A DNA stretch of 49,912 nt from Sandaracinus sp. (lineage in GTDB: Bacteria > Myxococcota_A > Polyangia > Polyangiales > Houyiibacteriaceae): contig JACKEH010000032.1 in assembly GCA_020633125.1 (NCBI GenBank), positions 1 through 49,912 on the forward strand, given 5' to 3'. Below are positions 19,159-27,507 of the stretch, one piece after another (the stretch's first letter is position 1; every line of letters starts with the position of its first letter). The position numbers and the translations under genes were made by a program. Under the pieces are notes generated by a model. The model was not told the origin of the DNA. It searched no databases and saw nothing but the letters and a program-made list of their open reading frames with translations.

Positions 19159-20001
19159 ATGGGTCACGAGCGTTTGAAGCAGCTCCGCATCGGCGTCATC
19201 GGCGCGGGCAACATGGGCACCACGATCCTCGAGGGCCTCCTCGACGCGGGCGCGGCCGACCCGAGCCAGCTCATGGCCTCCGACCCGCGGGAAGCGCGCC
19301 GCAAGGAGCTCTCGGACCGCGGAGTGAAGACGACGGCGTCGAACCTCGAAGTCGCGCGCTTCGCCCAGCTGCTGGTCCTCGCCACCAAGCCCCAGGTCTT
19401 CGACCGCATGCTCGCCGAGATCGCGCCGGGCACGGGTCCCGAGACGCTCGTCGTGTCGATCGCGGCCGGAATTCCGATCGACGCGATCGAGACCCAGCTC
19501 GCGCCGGGCACCCGTGTCGTGCGCACGATGCCGAACACCCCGGCGCTCGTCGGTGCGGGTGCGACGGCGATCGCTCCCGGCGCGCACGTGTCGGAAGAAG
19601 ACCTCGCGACGGTCGAAGCCCTCTTCGCTTCGGTCGGCATCACGGAGGTGCTCGACGAGTCGCTGATGGACGCGGTGACGGGCCTGTCGGGCTCGGGTCC
19701 CGCGTTCATCTTCGTGATCATCGACGCGCTCTCCGACGCGGGCGTGAAGGTCGGCTTGCATCGTTCGACCGCGCAGCGCCTCGCCGCTCAGACGGTGCTC
19801 GGCGCCGCGAAGATGTTGATCGAGACCGGCGAGCACCCGGGTCAGCTCAAGGACATGGTCGCGAGCCCCGGCGGCACCACCATCGCCGGCCTTCACACGC
19901 TCGAAGCGGGTGGCCTGCGCAAGACGCTCATGGACGCGGTCGAGAACGCGACGCTGCGCTCGAAGCAGCTCGGCGAAGAGCTCGCCAAGCGCCGCGGTTG
20001 A
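19159..20001 (+). CDS. proC: Pyrroline-5-carboxylate reductase
   Basis: 280 residues, normal for the family. The Rossmann motif is GVIGAGNMGTTILEGLL; further hallmarks are TMPNTPALVGAG and DAVTGLSGSGPAFIFVIIDA, with the C-terminal signature MVASPGGTTIAGLHTLE. It makes proline from pyrroline-5-carboxylate with NAD(P)H. The ATG at 19159 is chosen because the fold begins within ten residues of it. Confidence 0.96.
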   Translation: MGHERLKQLRIGVIGAGNMGTTILEGLLDAGAADPSQLMASDPREARRKELSDRGVKTTASNLEVARFAQLLVLATKPQVFDRMLAEIAPGTGPETLVVSIAAGIPIDAIETQLAPGTRVVRTMPNTPALVGAGATAIAPGAHVSEEDLATVEALFASVGITEVLDESLMDAVTGLSGSGPAFIFVIIDALSDAGVKVGLHRSTAQRLAAQTVLGAAKMLIETGEHPGQLKDMVASPGGTTIAGLHTLEAGGLRKTLMDAVENATLRSKQLGEELAKRRG

Positions 20002-20126
20002 ACGCGCCGCACGGTCTCGATTCCGGCCCTCCCAAGCGCGCGGCTGGCCGCGTCGTGTCTCCGCACGCGCCAGCGGCTGAACGTTCACCGTGGTCCCGTT
20101 CGTCGCCGACCGGGCGGTCGCATCGC

Positions 20127-20789
20127 TCAGCTGCGCGCGCCGAAGATCGCGGTGCCGACCCGAACGAGCGTCGCACCTTCTTCGATCGCGACCTCGAGGT
20201 CGTCGCTCATGCCCATGCTGCGCTCGGGCAGCTCGAAGCGGTCGGCGAGCTCGCGCAGCGTGACGAAGAAGGGCCGCGGGTCCTGGTCCGCGGGCGGAAT
20301 CGCCATCAGGCCCCGCAGCTCGAGGCCCTCCAGGCGCTGCACGTGGCGCACGAGCGGCTCGAGCTCCTCGGGCATCACGCCCGACTTCTGCGGCTCCCGC
20401 CCCACGTTGACCTGCACCAGCACCTTCAGCCCACGCCCACGCTCGCGTGCGCGCTTGTCGAGCTCGTCGGCGAGCTTGCTCGAGCCCACGGTCTCCACGC
20501 AGCTCAGCGCCTCCACGGCCAGGAGCGCCTTGACCTTGTTGGTCTGCAACCGGCCGATGAAGTGCAGCTCCATGCCTTCGAAGGCCGCCGCCTTGTCGAC
20601 GAGCTCTTGCACGTAGCTCTCGCCGAAGAGGGTCTGCCCTTCGGCGCGCGCGGCCGCGATCGCCTCGACAGGATGCACCTTCGAGACCGCGACCAGTCGC
20701 ACCGAGGCTTCGTCGCGGCTCACCTTCGCGCATGCTCGCGCGATGCGTTCCCGAACGTGCGTGAGCCCGGCCGCGACGTCGTGCGTCAC
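20127..20789 (-). CDS. yggS: YggS-family PLP-binding protein
   Basis: 220 residues from a GTG at 20789 that overlaps the maf stop by 4 nt (GTGA). The PLP lysine is in VRLVAVSKVHPVEAI; GESYVQELVDK, HFIGRLQTNKVK and SMGMSDDLEVAIEEGATLVR are all family signatures, as is the final RVGTAIFGAR. YggS proteins bind pyridoxal phosphate without known catalysis and keep vitamin B6 and amino-acid pools balanced. It is the third gene of the parA-like/maf/yggS operon. Confidence 0.94.
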   Translation of the reverse strand: MTHDVAAGLTHVRERIARACAKVSRDEASVRLVAVSKVHPVEAIAAARAEGQTLFGESYVQELVDKAAAFEGMELHFIGRLQTNKVKALLAVEALSCVETVGSSKLADELDKRARERGRGLKVLVQVNVGREPQKSGVMPEELEPLVRHVQRLEGLELRGLMAIPPADQDPRPFFVTLRELADRFELPERSMGMSDDLEVAIEEGATLVRVGTAIFGARS

Positions 20790-21376
20790 GGCCACTGCTC
20801 CACCGCGCCGTGCGCCACGAGCAGCTCCAGCGTCTCGGTCACCGGCAAACCCACGACGTTCGAATAGCTGCCTTCGATGCCCGCGACGAACGCACCGGCG
20901 AGACCTTGAATGCCGTAGGAACCGGCCTTGTCCATGCACTCGCCCGTGGCGACGTAGCGCGCGATCTCGTCCGCATCGAGCGCACGAAAACGCACGCCCG
21001 TGGTCACGACCCGTGTCTCGAGCGCGACGCCGTCGCGACCGAGCGCCACCGCGGTGCGCACGTCGTGTTGGCGCCCCGAGAGCTTGCTCAGGATCGCGCA
21101 CGCGTCCTTCGCGTCGCTCGGCTTCCCGAGGATGACGTGGTCGAGCACCACGACGGTGTCGCTCGCGAGCACGAACGCGTCGCCGGCCGACGCGAGCCCG
21201 ACCTGGAGCTTGCTCTCCGCGACGCGCTGCACGTAGGCGCTCGGCGACTCGTTCGCCGCGACCGTCTCGTCGACGTCCGAAGGGCGCACGTCGAAGACGA
21301 GCCCGAGCCCCGTGAGCAGCTCGCGGCGTCGCGGCGACGCGGAGGCGAGCACGAGACGACGTGGCTGCACGCTCAC
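20786..21376 (-). CDS. maf: Maf-like nucleoside triphosphate pyrophosphatase
   Basis: 196 residues from a GTG at 21376 (VSVQPRRLVLASASPRRREL). Family motifs are ASASPRRRELL, SDVDETV, ASDTVVVLD and GKPSDAKDA, then DKAGSYGIQGLAGAF. Maf enzymes hydrolyse non-canonical or modified NTPs such as dTTP/UTP-type substrates to monophosphates. The start overlaps the stop of the ParA-like gene by 4 nt (GTGA) and the gene itself overlaps yggS by 4 nt. Confidence 0.94.
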   Translation of the reverse strand: MSVQPRRLVLASASPRRRELLTGLGLVFDVRPSDVDETVAANESPSAYVQRVAESKLQVGLASAGDAFVLASDTVVVLDHVILGKPSDAKDACAILSKLSGRQHDVRTAVALGRDGVALETRVVTTGVRFRALDADEIARYVATGECMDKAGSYGIQGLAGAFVAGIEGSYSNVVGLPVTETLELLVAHGAVEQWP

Positions 21377-23029
21377 GCCAGCCGCTCCCGCTCCTCTTGC
21401 CAACGCTGCACGCGGCGCACGTAGGTGCGGCTCACGTGCTGCGGGTCGAGCTTGAGGAACTTCGCGACCTCGACGAGGAAACCACGCACGTAGACGAGCG
21501 CCGGCAACGACGCGAAGTCTTCGTCTTCGATCGCCCGCAGGTAGCCGATGCCGATCTTCGTGACCCCGCCGACATCCTTGAGCGCGATGCCCTGCGACTC
21601 GCGCACCGCGCGCAACAGGCCCCCCGTGAAGTCGGTCTCGGGCGTGATCACCGGAGCCGGCACGTTCGGGCGCTGACGCTCTTCTTCGGCCTCGACCACC
21701 GGCTCCGCGACGACGGGGAACACGCTCAGCTCGTAGGGACGACGCCGCGCCGGATCCAGCAGCACGTCGTGCGCTTCGTCCAGACGCGCGCGTAGACGCG
21801 CGAGCCCCGCGGCGTCGAAGAGCCCGTAGCAAGCGAGCGCGCTCGGTGCGTAGAGCTCCTTCGCGCGCTTGTACGCGCGACGAATCTCTTCGTCGGTGGC
21901 ACCGCGATCGACTTCGAGCACGTCGTGGTGCGTGTCCGCGGGGACGTCGGGCAACGGACGACGACGGTGCTTGCCTTGGTCGATGGCGAGCAGTCGCCGC
22001 GCGATCTTCTCGATGTTGCGGCTGGCCTTCGTGCCCGGGCTCTCGACCAAGAGCGGACGGCCGACGCGCAGCGCGTTCCAGACGGTGTCGTCGGTGTCGA
22101 CGTAGCCCACGTAGTCCAGACGCAGACCGAGGCGACGACGCGCCGCCGACTCCATCTGCTCGCCGAGCTCCAGGTCCGCGCGAAGGCGCGTCTGGTTGAC
22201 GACGAAGGGGAAACGGAAGGTCTCGATGCAACGACGCACGCGCTCGGCGAGCGGGTTGCGACGTTCTTCGAGCGCACGCGCGAGGTCGAGCGGCGGCGGG
22301 TTGTTGCCGTAGCGGCGAAGCTCCGCGTTGAGCGCGCGGCGCTCTTCCGCGTCGACCGCCTCGCGAAGGAGCGCGCGCGCGAACGCAGGAGCGCACGAAA
22401 CGGTAGGTTCCTTCGATCGCCGTCGGCTCCGGCAAGGTGACGAACGCACACACGTCGCCGTCGAGCCAGAGGTCCAGGATCGAGCGGTGCGTGCCGGCCC
22501 CGAGGTCCAGCACCACGAAGTCCGCGTCGAGCGCGCGCAGGCGCTGCATCAGCTTGCCGCGACGCGCGCGACGTCGCTGACCACGCGCCGGCTCGTCGAC
22601 GCCCGCGTGAAGCAAACGCAGGCCCGGCACCGGCAGCTCGACCGTCTCGTCGAGGCCCATCGCGAGCGTGATGTCCGGCGGCAGCTGAATGCCCGGCAGC
22701 GTGACGCGGCCTTCCATCGCTTCGACGTCGTCCTCGAAATCCGGCTCGTCGCCTCGGAACGCGGGCAGCGGCGGGTCGTAAGGAGCGAGGCCGTTCGGGT
22801 GACCGATGCCGAGGAAGCTGTGGAGGTTCGCGCCGCCCGCGTCGCCGTCCACGACGACCGCGCGGCGCCCGAGGGTCGCGAGGTACACGCCGAGGTTCGC
22901 GGCGAGGAGCGTCTTGCCCACGCCACCTTTGGCGCCACCGACCACGACGATGCGGGGTCCCGCGGCGTCGTCGTCGTCCTCCGAGGGCTCGCGGAAGAGC
23001 TCGATCTCGGGATGCTGCGACTCGGACAT
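21373..23029 (-). CDS. MinD/ParA-like ATPase fused to DnaJ-like and RodZ-type HTH regions, one frameshift
   Basis: From the ATG at 23029 the protein begins MSESQHPEIELFREP and has a deviant Walker A at residues 31-40 (GGAKGGVGKT), then VVLDLGAGTHRSILDLWLDG, as in MinD/FleN. The second half, in another frame, holds a DnaJ-like stretch (DVLEVDRGATDEEIRRAYKR) that lacks HPD, and a RodZ/HTH_25-type helix-turn-helix (LLRAVRESQGIALKDVGGVT, YLRAIEDEDFASLP). The frames join near 22385-22395 if one base is removed (TYRFVRS to AFARALL); the length, 1,657 nt, agrees with one extra base. It heads the operon with maf and yggS. Confidence 0.85.
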
Positions 23030-23183
23030 CCGCCCGGGCGTAGACGAGGCCCCGAAGGCGCGCAACCGGAGCGCCGGGCTCCGCCCCGCAATCCCTCGAT
23101 TTTTCGACGAAACGGGATCGTTTCCCGGGCGTCGTCCACCCGTCGCAGCCGGTCGCTCGACAGGGCTGGTACAGTGTGGCTCC

Positions 23184-23783
23184 GTGGAGCCAAGAACCCT
23201 TCCCCGCGACGTCCTGCGTCACCCGGTGCTCGTGCTCAACCGCAGCTACCACCCGGTGCGCATCACGTCGGCGAAGGAGGCACTCTCGCTCTTGTTCTGT
23301 GGACGCGCGGAGGCGCTCGACGCGGGATACGAGCCGCACGACTTCGCCGAGTGGTCTCGGCTTCCCGTCGAAGCCGGCGCCCCGCAGGTGCGCACGATGC
23401 GAGGCGCGCTCCGGGTGCCGACCATCCTCCTGCTTCGCGAGTACAACCGCATCCCGCGCACGCCGCTGCGGCTCTCGCGACGCAACGTCTTCCTTCGCGA
23501 CGGGAACCGCTGCATGTACTGCGACGACGAGGAAGGCGAGCTGACGATCGACCACGTGTTGCCCAAGTCACGCGGGGGTCAGTCGCAGTGGGAGAACCTC
23601 GTCGCGTGTTGCCGTGCGTGCAACCTCGCGAAGGGGCGCCGGACGCCGGACGAAGCGGGCATGAAGCTGCGCGAGAAGCCGCTGCGACCGACGTGGACGG
23701 TCGTGATTCAGCTCGACGGACTGCGCGATCCCTTGCCTGCGTGGGAGCCCTTCCTGGGCCAGCTCCTCAAGCGCGCGTCGTAG
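23184..23783 (+). CDS. HNH endonuclease
   Basis: 199 residues from a GTG at 23184. The first half (PVLVLNRSYHPVRITSAKEA) is the conserved leader seen in chromosomal HNH proteins of this type. The nuclease motif is complete: CMYCDDEEGELTIDHVLPKS, RGGQSQWENLV, then ACCRACNLAKG, giving two CxxC zinc pairs around the HNH residues. Such genes are common, single and widespread, and are not by themselves a defence system. It is divergent from the ParA-like gene and is followed by repeats rather than genes. Confidence 0.9.
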   Translation: MEPRTLPRDVLRHPVLVLNRSYHPVRITSAKEALSLLFCGRAEALDAGYEPHDFAEWSRLPVEAGAPQVRTMRGALRVPTILLLREYNRIPRTPLRLSRRNVFLRDGNRCMYCDDEEGELTIDHVLPKSRGGQSQWENLVACCRACNLAKGRRTPDEAGMKLREKPLRPTWTVVIQLDGLRDPLPAWEPFLGQLLKRAS

Positions 23784-23817
23784 TGCGTCGTCTTGCGTTC
23801 GCTTCGGCTTCGCCTTC

Positions 23818-23906
23818 GCTCCGCGGGGGAGGTTTCCCCACACCCCTCTCCTCGCCGTGTCCGGCGGCTCCGGCGCTCCGCGGGCGAGGGCTTCGCCCTT
23901 GGAACC
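23818..23906. repeat. GC-rich intergenic repeat, copy 2
   Basis: This is the second copy of the element at 11817-11931, shorter in the middle. It has GCTCCGCGGG, GAGGTTTCCCC, CACCCCTCTCCTCGCC and CGGCGCTCCGCGGGCGAGG, then the hairpin AGGGCTTCGCCCT. It lies 35 bp after the HNH gene stop. Confidence 0.65.
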
Positions 23907-23981
23907 GTGATGCGGGATCCTCGGGGGAGGATGCTCGGCTTCGCCATCGCCGCGTGATCTGAACGCGCGCCGGCTGCGGGT

Positions 23982-24232
23982 CACACCGCTCGGCAACACC
24001 GCTCGGCAACACCGCTCGGCAACACCGCTCGGCAACACCGCTCGGCAACACCGCTCGGCAACACCGCTCGGCAACCTCGGCCACACCGCTCAGCCACACC
24101 ACTCAGCCACACCGCTCAGCCACACCGCTCGGCAACACCGCTCGGCAACACCGCTCAGCAACACCGCTCGGCAACACCGCTCGGCAACACCGCTCGGCAA
24201 CACCGCTCGGCAACACCGCTCGGCAACACCGC
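23982..24232. repeat. 13-bp tandem repeat array
   Basis: Eighteen full copies and one 9-nt short copy (24073-24081) of the unit AACACCGCTCGGC, with an incomplete unit at the right end. Variants are CACACCGCTCAGC and CACACCACTCAGC, clustered in the middle (24082-24133), while the outer units are almost all identical, which points to recent expansion from both sides. The unit length is not a multiple of three and all frames are poor, so it is not coding. It fills the gap between two convergent gene ends and stops 8 bp before the CAP lipoprotein stop codon. Confidence 0.95.
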
Positions 24233-24239
24233 GGCGAGC

Positions 24240-24959
24240 TCAGTCGGCGAAGACCTGCGTCCAATACGGCCGGCCACCGCACGACTCGAGGCCCACGCCG
24301 ATTCGCCCGAACGCGCCGTTGAGAATGTTCGCGCGATGTCCCGAGCTGTTCATCCAAGCCTCGTGCACCGCCGCCGGAGTGCGCTGGCCCCACGCGATGT
24401 TCTCGCCCGCCGTCCGGAACGACACGCCCTCACGCCGCATGCGATCGAAGGGGCTGCTCCCGTCGAGGCCGGTGTGGCTGAAGTAATCCTGGTTGCACAT
24501 GTCCTGGCTGTGCTTGCGCGCGGTCCGGGCCATCGCCTCGTCGCAACGCACCATGCCGAGCCCCATGCTCGTGCGCGCGGCGTTGACGAGGTCGATCACC
24601 TGCGCCTCTTCGAGGTTCGCGCAGGTCGTCGGCATCGGCTCGGGCATCGGCTCGGGCATCGGCTCGGGCATCGGCTCGGGCTCGGGCATCGGCTCCGGCT
24701 CGGGCATCGGCTCCGGTTCGGGCGTCGGCTCTGGTGTCGGCTCCGGCTCCGGCTCTGGTGTCGGCTCCGGCTCCGGCGTCGGCTCCGGTTCGGGCGCAGG
24801 CTCGAAGGCCGCGTCGCCCATCCAGGTCCCTCCGTCGTCCGTGGGCACGAACACCCCGGCGTCCGTGTCGCCTTGGCGGTTCTCTTCCCGAGACGTCAAC
24901 GTCCCGGTTTCGCACCCGACCATCAGACCCAGGACCGCGAGGAGAACGACGACGCGCAT
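24240..24959 (-). CDS. CAP/SCP-domain lipoprotein with Pro-Glu repeat stalk
   Basis: 239 residues from the ATG at 24959, which gives the lipoprotein signal MRVVVLLAVLGLMVGC. A stalk of PEPEPT and PEPM repeats (about residues 55-110) follows, then a CAP (SCP/PR-1-like) domain: VIDLVNAARTSMGLG, CDEAMARTARKHSQDM, YFSHTGLDGSSPFDRM, GENIAWG, HRANILNGAFGRIGVG. The CAP cleft residues His, Glu, Glu and His are there. It is an exported, membrane-anchored protein; CAP roles in bacteria are mostly unknown. The array downstream nearly touches its stop codon. Confidence 0.9.
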   Translation of the reverse strand: MRVVVLLAVLGLMVGCETGTLTSREENRQGDTDAGVFVPTDDGGTWMGDAAFEPAPEPEPTPEPEPTPEPEPEPTPEPTPEPEPMPEPEPMPEPEPMPEPMPEPMPEPMPTTCANLEEAQVIDLVNAARTSMGLGMVRCDEAMARTARKHSQDMCNQDYFSHTGLDGSSPFDRMRREGVSFRTAGENIAWGQRTPAAVHEAWMNSSGHRANILNGAFGRIGVGLESCGGRPYWTQVFAD

Positions 24960-25115
24960 GGGAACGTGTTTCAGCAAGCCTGGGGCCAGCTGTGACCGTC
25001 CGATTTCTTCAACGATTTCGTCGACCGGCGGGCAACTTCGGCCCGCGGGTGAATCCTGGCAGGTAACGGTGGGGGGCCAGGTCCCCCTCACGCCGACCCC
25101 AGCCGCGCGCGATCA

Positions 25116-25190
25116 GAGCACGAATCAGTTGCACTGATTCACGCTCTTCCTTCTTCTCGAGGGGGCGGCGCGCCCCCTCGACCGGCGAAG
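25116..25190. repeat. Hairpin element, copy 2
   Basis: First hairpin at 25122-25140 (GAATCAGTTGCACTGATTC), then CACGCTCTTCCTTCTTCTCGA and a strong second hairpin GAGGGGGCGGCGCGCCCCCTC. Compared with 16058-16130 the first stem has A:T in place of C:G, a compensatory change. It lies upstream of the CAP lipoprotein gene and downstream of the next minus-strand gene. Confidence 0.65.
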
Positions 25191-25258
25191 CCAAATCGGG
25201 GCCCCCTCCCACCATCCCCTGCACTCGCACGGACTCGATCCGTCCAGTGGGGGGACGC

Positions 25259-25648
25259 TCAGGCCGGCACGGCGGAGAGCACCAGGGCCGACGAAGCCGG
25301 CGCGTCGTCACCGAGGTGGCGGCGCGTCGTGGGGTTCGCCCAGCACACCCAGAGCGCGTAGAGCGCGTAGACGGTCCCGATCGGAAACGTGACGATCAAC
25401 GCCAGCGCGAGCAGGGTCTGCAGGCCGCGGCCCCGACCACGGCCGAGCGCGAGGCCGACCACCACGTGCGCGAGCCCGAGGCCCGCGAAGATCATCCCGC
25501 CGAGACCACCGAGCCAGGCCAAGCCGACCTCGCCGCCTTCGCCGTTCATCACCGGCATCGTCCACGTGTGAACCACGGCGGCGGCCGTGCCCATCGCGAG
25601 CAATGCGAGCGCGAAGTTGGCGAGTCGAAGCGCGGTCAGATGCCCCAT
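25259..25648 (-). CDS. Four-helix membrane protein, unknown
   Basis: 129 residues from the ATG at 25648 (MGHLTALRLANFALALLAMG). Four hydrophobic helices are apparent, with a short soluble tail. The pattern LQTLLALALIVTFPIGTVYA near the C-terminus, then WVCWANPTTRRHL, is shared by many small membrane proteins of unknown role in myxobacteria and related phyla, but I can name no family. It is divergent from the Dps gene. Confidence 0.65.
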   Translation of the reverse strand: MGHLTALRLANFALALLAMGTAAAVVHTWTMPVMNGEGGEVGLAWLGGLGGMIFAGLGLAHVVVGLALGRGRGRGLQTLLALALIVTFPIGTVYALYALWVCWANPTTRRHLGDDAPASSALVLSAVPA

Positions 25649-25781
25649 GACCCGTCGGCTTACGAGACCAAATCGAGAACCTTCCTCGCAGGCGCTGGCA
25701 GCGTGAGCCCCGACACGTCGTCGCCCACGCGACACGAGGCTTTTTCACGCACCGAAGCCCGGGGGCAGGTACGTTCCGCCC

Positions 25782-26294
25782 ATGGCATCCAAGAAGAAGG
25801 CAACCGCAGCCGCCGCGCCCGCCGTGCCGGCGATCGACCTCGGCATCAGCGACAAGGATCGCGACAAGATCGCGAAGGGTCTGTCGAAGGTCCTCGCCGA
25901 CACGTACGTGCTCTACTTCAAGACCCACGGCTTCCACTGGAACGTCGAGGGTCCGATGTTCAACACCCTGCACCTGATGTTCATGGGGCAGTACACGGAG
26001 CTCTGGAACGCGCTCGACCTCATCGCCGAGCGCATTCGCTCGCTCGGCTTTCACGCGCCGGGCTCCTACGCCGAGCTCGCCAAGGTCGCGTCGATCGAGG
26101 AGACCCAGGGCGCGCCCGAAGCGATGGAGATGGTGCGCCTGCTCGTCATCGGACACGACGCGGTCGCGCGCACGGCGCGTGAGGTCTTCAAGCTGGCCGA
26201 GAAGGCGTCCGATCAGTCGACCGCCGACCTGCTCACGCAGCGCCTGCAGGTTCACGAGAAGACCGCCTGGATGCTTCGCAGCCTCCTCAAGTAG
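25782..26294 (+). CDS. dps: Dps-family ferritin-like protein
   Basis: 170 residues. A basic, Ala-rich N-terminal tail (MASKKKATAAAAPAVPA) precedes a ferritin-like four-helix bundle. The Dps ferroxidase motif is seen in FKTHGFHWNVEGPMFNTLH, with the acidic partner ELWNALDLIAERIRSLG. Such proteins store iron using peroxide as oxidant, and the lysine-rich tail is often used for DNA binding. It ends in a good hairpin terminator. Confidence 0.93.
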   Translation: MASKKKATAAAAPAVPAIDLGISDKDRDKIAKGLSKVLADTYVLYFKTHGFHWNVEGPMFNTLHLMFMGQYTELWNALDLIAERIRSLGFHAPGSYAELAKVASIEETQGAPEAMEMVRLLVIGHDAVARTAREVFKLAEKASDQSTADLLTQRLQVHEKTAWMLRSLLK

Positions 26295-26313
26295 GCCCGC
26301 TCGGACGGAACGC

Positions 26314-26348
26314 GAAAGGCCCGCCAATCGGCGGGCCTTTCGTCTTTT
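26314..26348 (+). terminator. Rho-independent terminator after dps
   Basis: A 12-bp stem GAAAGGCCCGCC / GGCGGGCCTTTC with loop AATC is followed by GTCTTTT. It lies 20 bp after the dps stop and 10 bp before the convergent CAP gene end, so it may act in both directions. Confidence 0.88.
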
Positions 26349-26357
26349 GGGCGTCGG

Positions 26358-27293
26358 TCAGTACCAGCGAATGGTCTGAGCGGGCGTGGTCCGCGGCGCT
26401 TGCTGCTGCGCCGGGTACGCGACGGGCGGCGGAGGCGCGGGCCCACGTGTGGGCGAGTTGCGCGGCGGGCGGTAGCCGGGCGGCGGGCCCTGGACGTTGA
26501 GGTCGGGCTGGAGGAGCTGGCCGGGCTGCGCGGTGGCGGGCACCGGGAAGTACCACCAACGACCACCGTGCTGAATCCAGTAGCCGGCGACGCGGCGGTG
26601 GGTGTTGGGAACGCGCATCATCGGCGCTTGCGCAGCCGGGGGCGGGGCCACCGCGACCGGCGCGGCGGGGACCGGCGCAGGCGCCGCGTCCACTGGGGCT
26701 TCCGGGGCTTCCGGGGCTTCCGGGGCTTCGTCGGCCTGGGCGAACGAGGGCGGCGGGGGCGTCGCCGGCACGGGCGCGACAGGCTCCACCCGAGGCGCGG
26801 CCTCTTGAACCGCGGGGGGCGGAAGCTCGGCCGGGGGCGGCGCGAGCTGCGCGAGCACCTGGGTCACGTACATGCCCTGCGGGCTCGCGACGGAGGCGAG
26901 ACCGACGTGGGTGAAGCTGGGGTCGAGGAGCTGCGAGCGGTGCGGGGCGCTGGCGACGATCGACTCGAGGGCGCCGGCCGTGGTCGCGTGACGCGCGATG
27001 TTCTGCGCGATGCGTTGGGCCTGCACGCCGGCGTCGCGGGCGCGTGCGTTCGGGTCGCCAGTGCGGGGCGAGACGTGGACGAGCTGCTGGTGGCTCGCCA
27101 TGTCGACGCTGTGAGCGCGGGCCGCGGCGTCGAGGCCTTCGTCGCGGGTCAACGGCGGGGCGCCCGCTTCCGCACGAAGGGCGTTGATTCGGGCGAGCAT
27201 CGCGGCTTCCCCGTCGCCGTCCATGGCAGGCGCTTGGGCGAAGAGCGCGGCGGGAACGAGAGCGAGGACGAGAGCGATCGAGGTCTGGCGCAT
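26358..27293 (-). CDS. Secreted CAP-domain protein with Pro/Ala-rich C-terminus
   Basis: 311 residues from the ATG at 27293 behind GGAGG. A Sec signal (MRQTSIALVLALVPAALFAQ) is followed by a CAP domain (about 30-160): LARINALRAEAGAPPL, AAARAHSVDMASHQQLVHV, AQNIARH, FTHVGLASV. The C-terminal half is Pro/Ala/Glu-rich (including APEAPEAPEAP), with an aromatic patch HRRVAGYWIQHGGRWWYFPV. No lipobox is seen, so it should be secreted or cell-wall bound. It is the second CAP protein within 2 kb; the two differ greatly in sequence. Confidence 0.85.
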   Translation of the reverse strand: MRQTSIALVLALVPAALFAQAPAMDGDGEAAMLARINALRAEAGAPPLTRDEGLDAAARAHSVDMASHQQLVHVSPRTGDPNARARDAGVQAQRIAQNIARHATTAGALESIVASAPHRSQLLDPSFTHVGLASVASPQGMYVTQVLAQLAPPPAELPPPAVQEAAPRVEPVAPVPATPPPPSFAQADEAPEAPEAPEAPVDAAPAPVPAAPVAVAPPPAAQAPMMRVPNTHRRVAGYWIQHGGRWWYFPVPATAQPGQLLQPDLNVQGPPPGYRPPRNSPTRGPAPPPPVAYPAQQQAPRTTPAQTIRWY

Positions 27294-27507
27294 GAAGCCT
27301 CCGAGGGAGCCCGAACGCTCAGCAAGGTGCGGGCCAAGCCGCGACCGGGACGCTTCGCAAAGGAATTCCTCGAAGATTCTCGATCCACGACGCGCCGACG
27401 CGCAACCCCGCGGGAACGAACGTTCACACCGTGCCATCGATGCGAGCCACGTTGCGGCACGCCCGACGACCCTTGCGGGACGCCCGACGACACCGTAGGA
27501 GCCGGCC

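Noticed and set aside
18063..20867. 934-residue plus-strand open frame
   Set aside because: It overlaps the hypothetical gene, proC and yggS in wrong frames and has no recognisable domain.
23184..23783. HNH gene as part of a defence island
   Set aside because: No restriction, methylase or other defence gene is near, and this HNH type is a common lone chromosomal gene.
23982..24232. CRISPR array
   Set aside because: The repeated unit is 13 bp, head to tail, without spacers, and no cas genes are near.
27149..27493. Minus-strand open frame upstream of the second CAP gene
   Set aside because: It overlaps the signal-peptide end of the CAP gene in another frame and is Arg/Ser-rich without features.
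27450..27500. Short direct repeat of ACGCCCGACGAC before ygfZ
   Set aside because: Only two or so imperfect copies; probably chance in GC-rich DNA.
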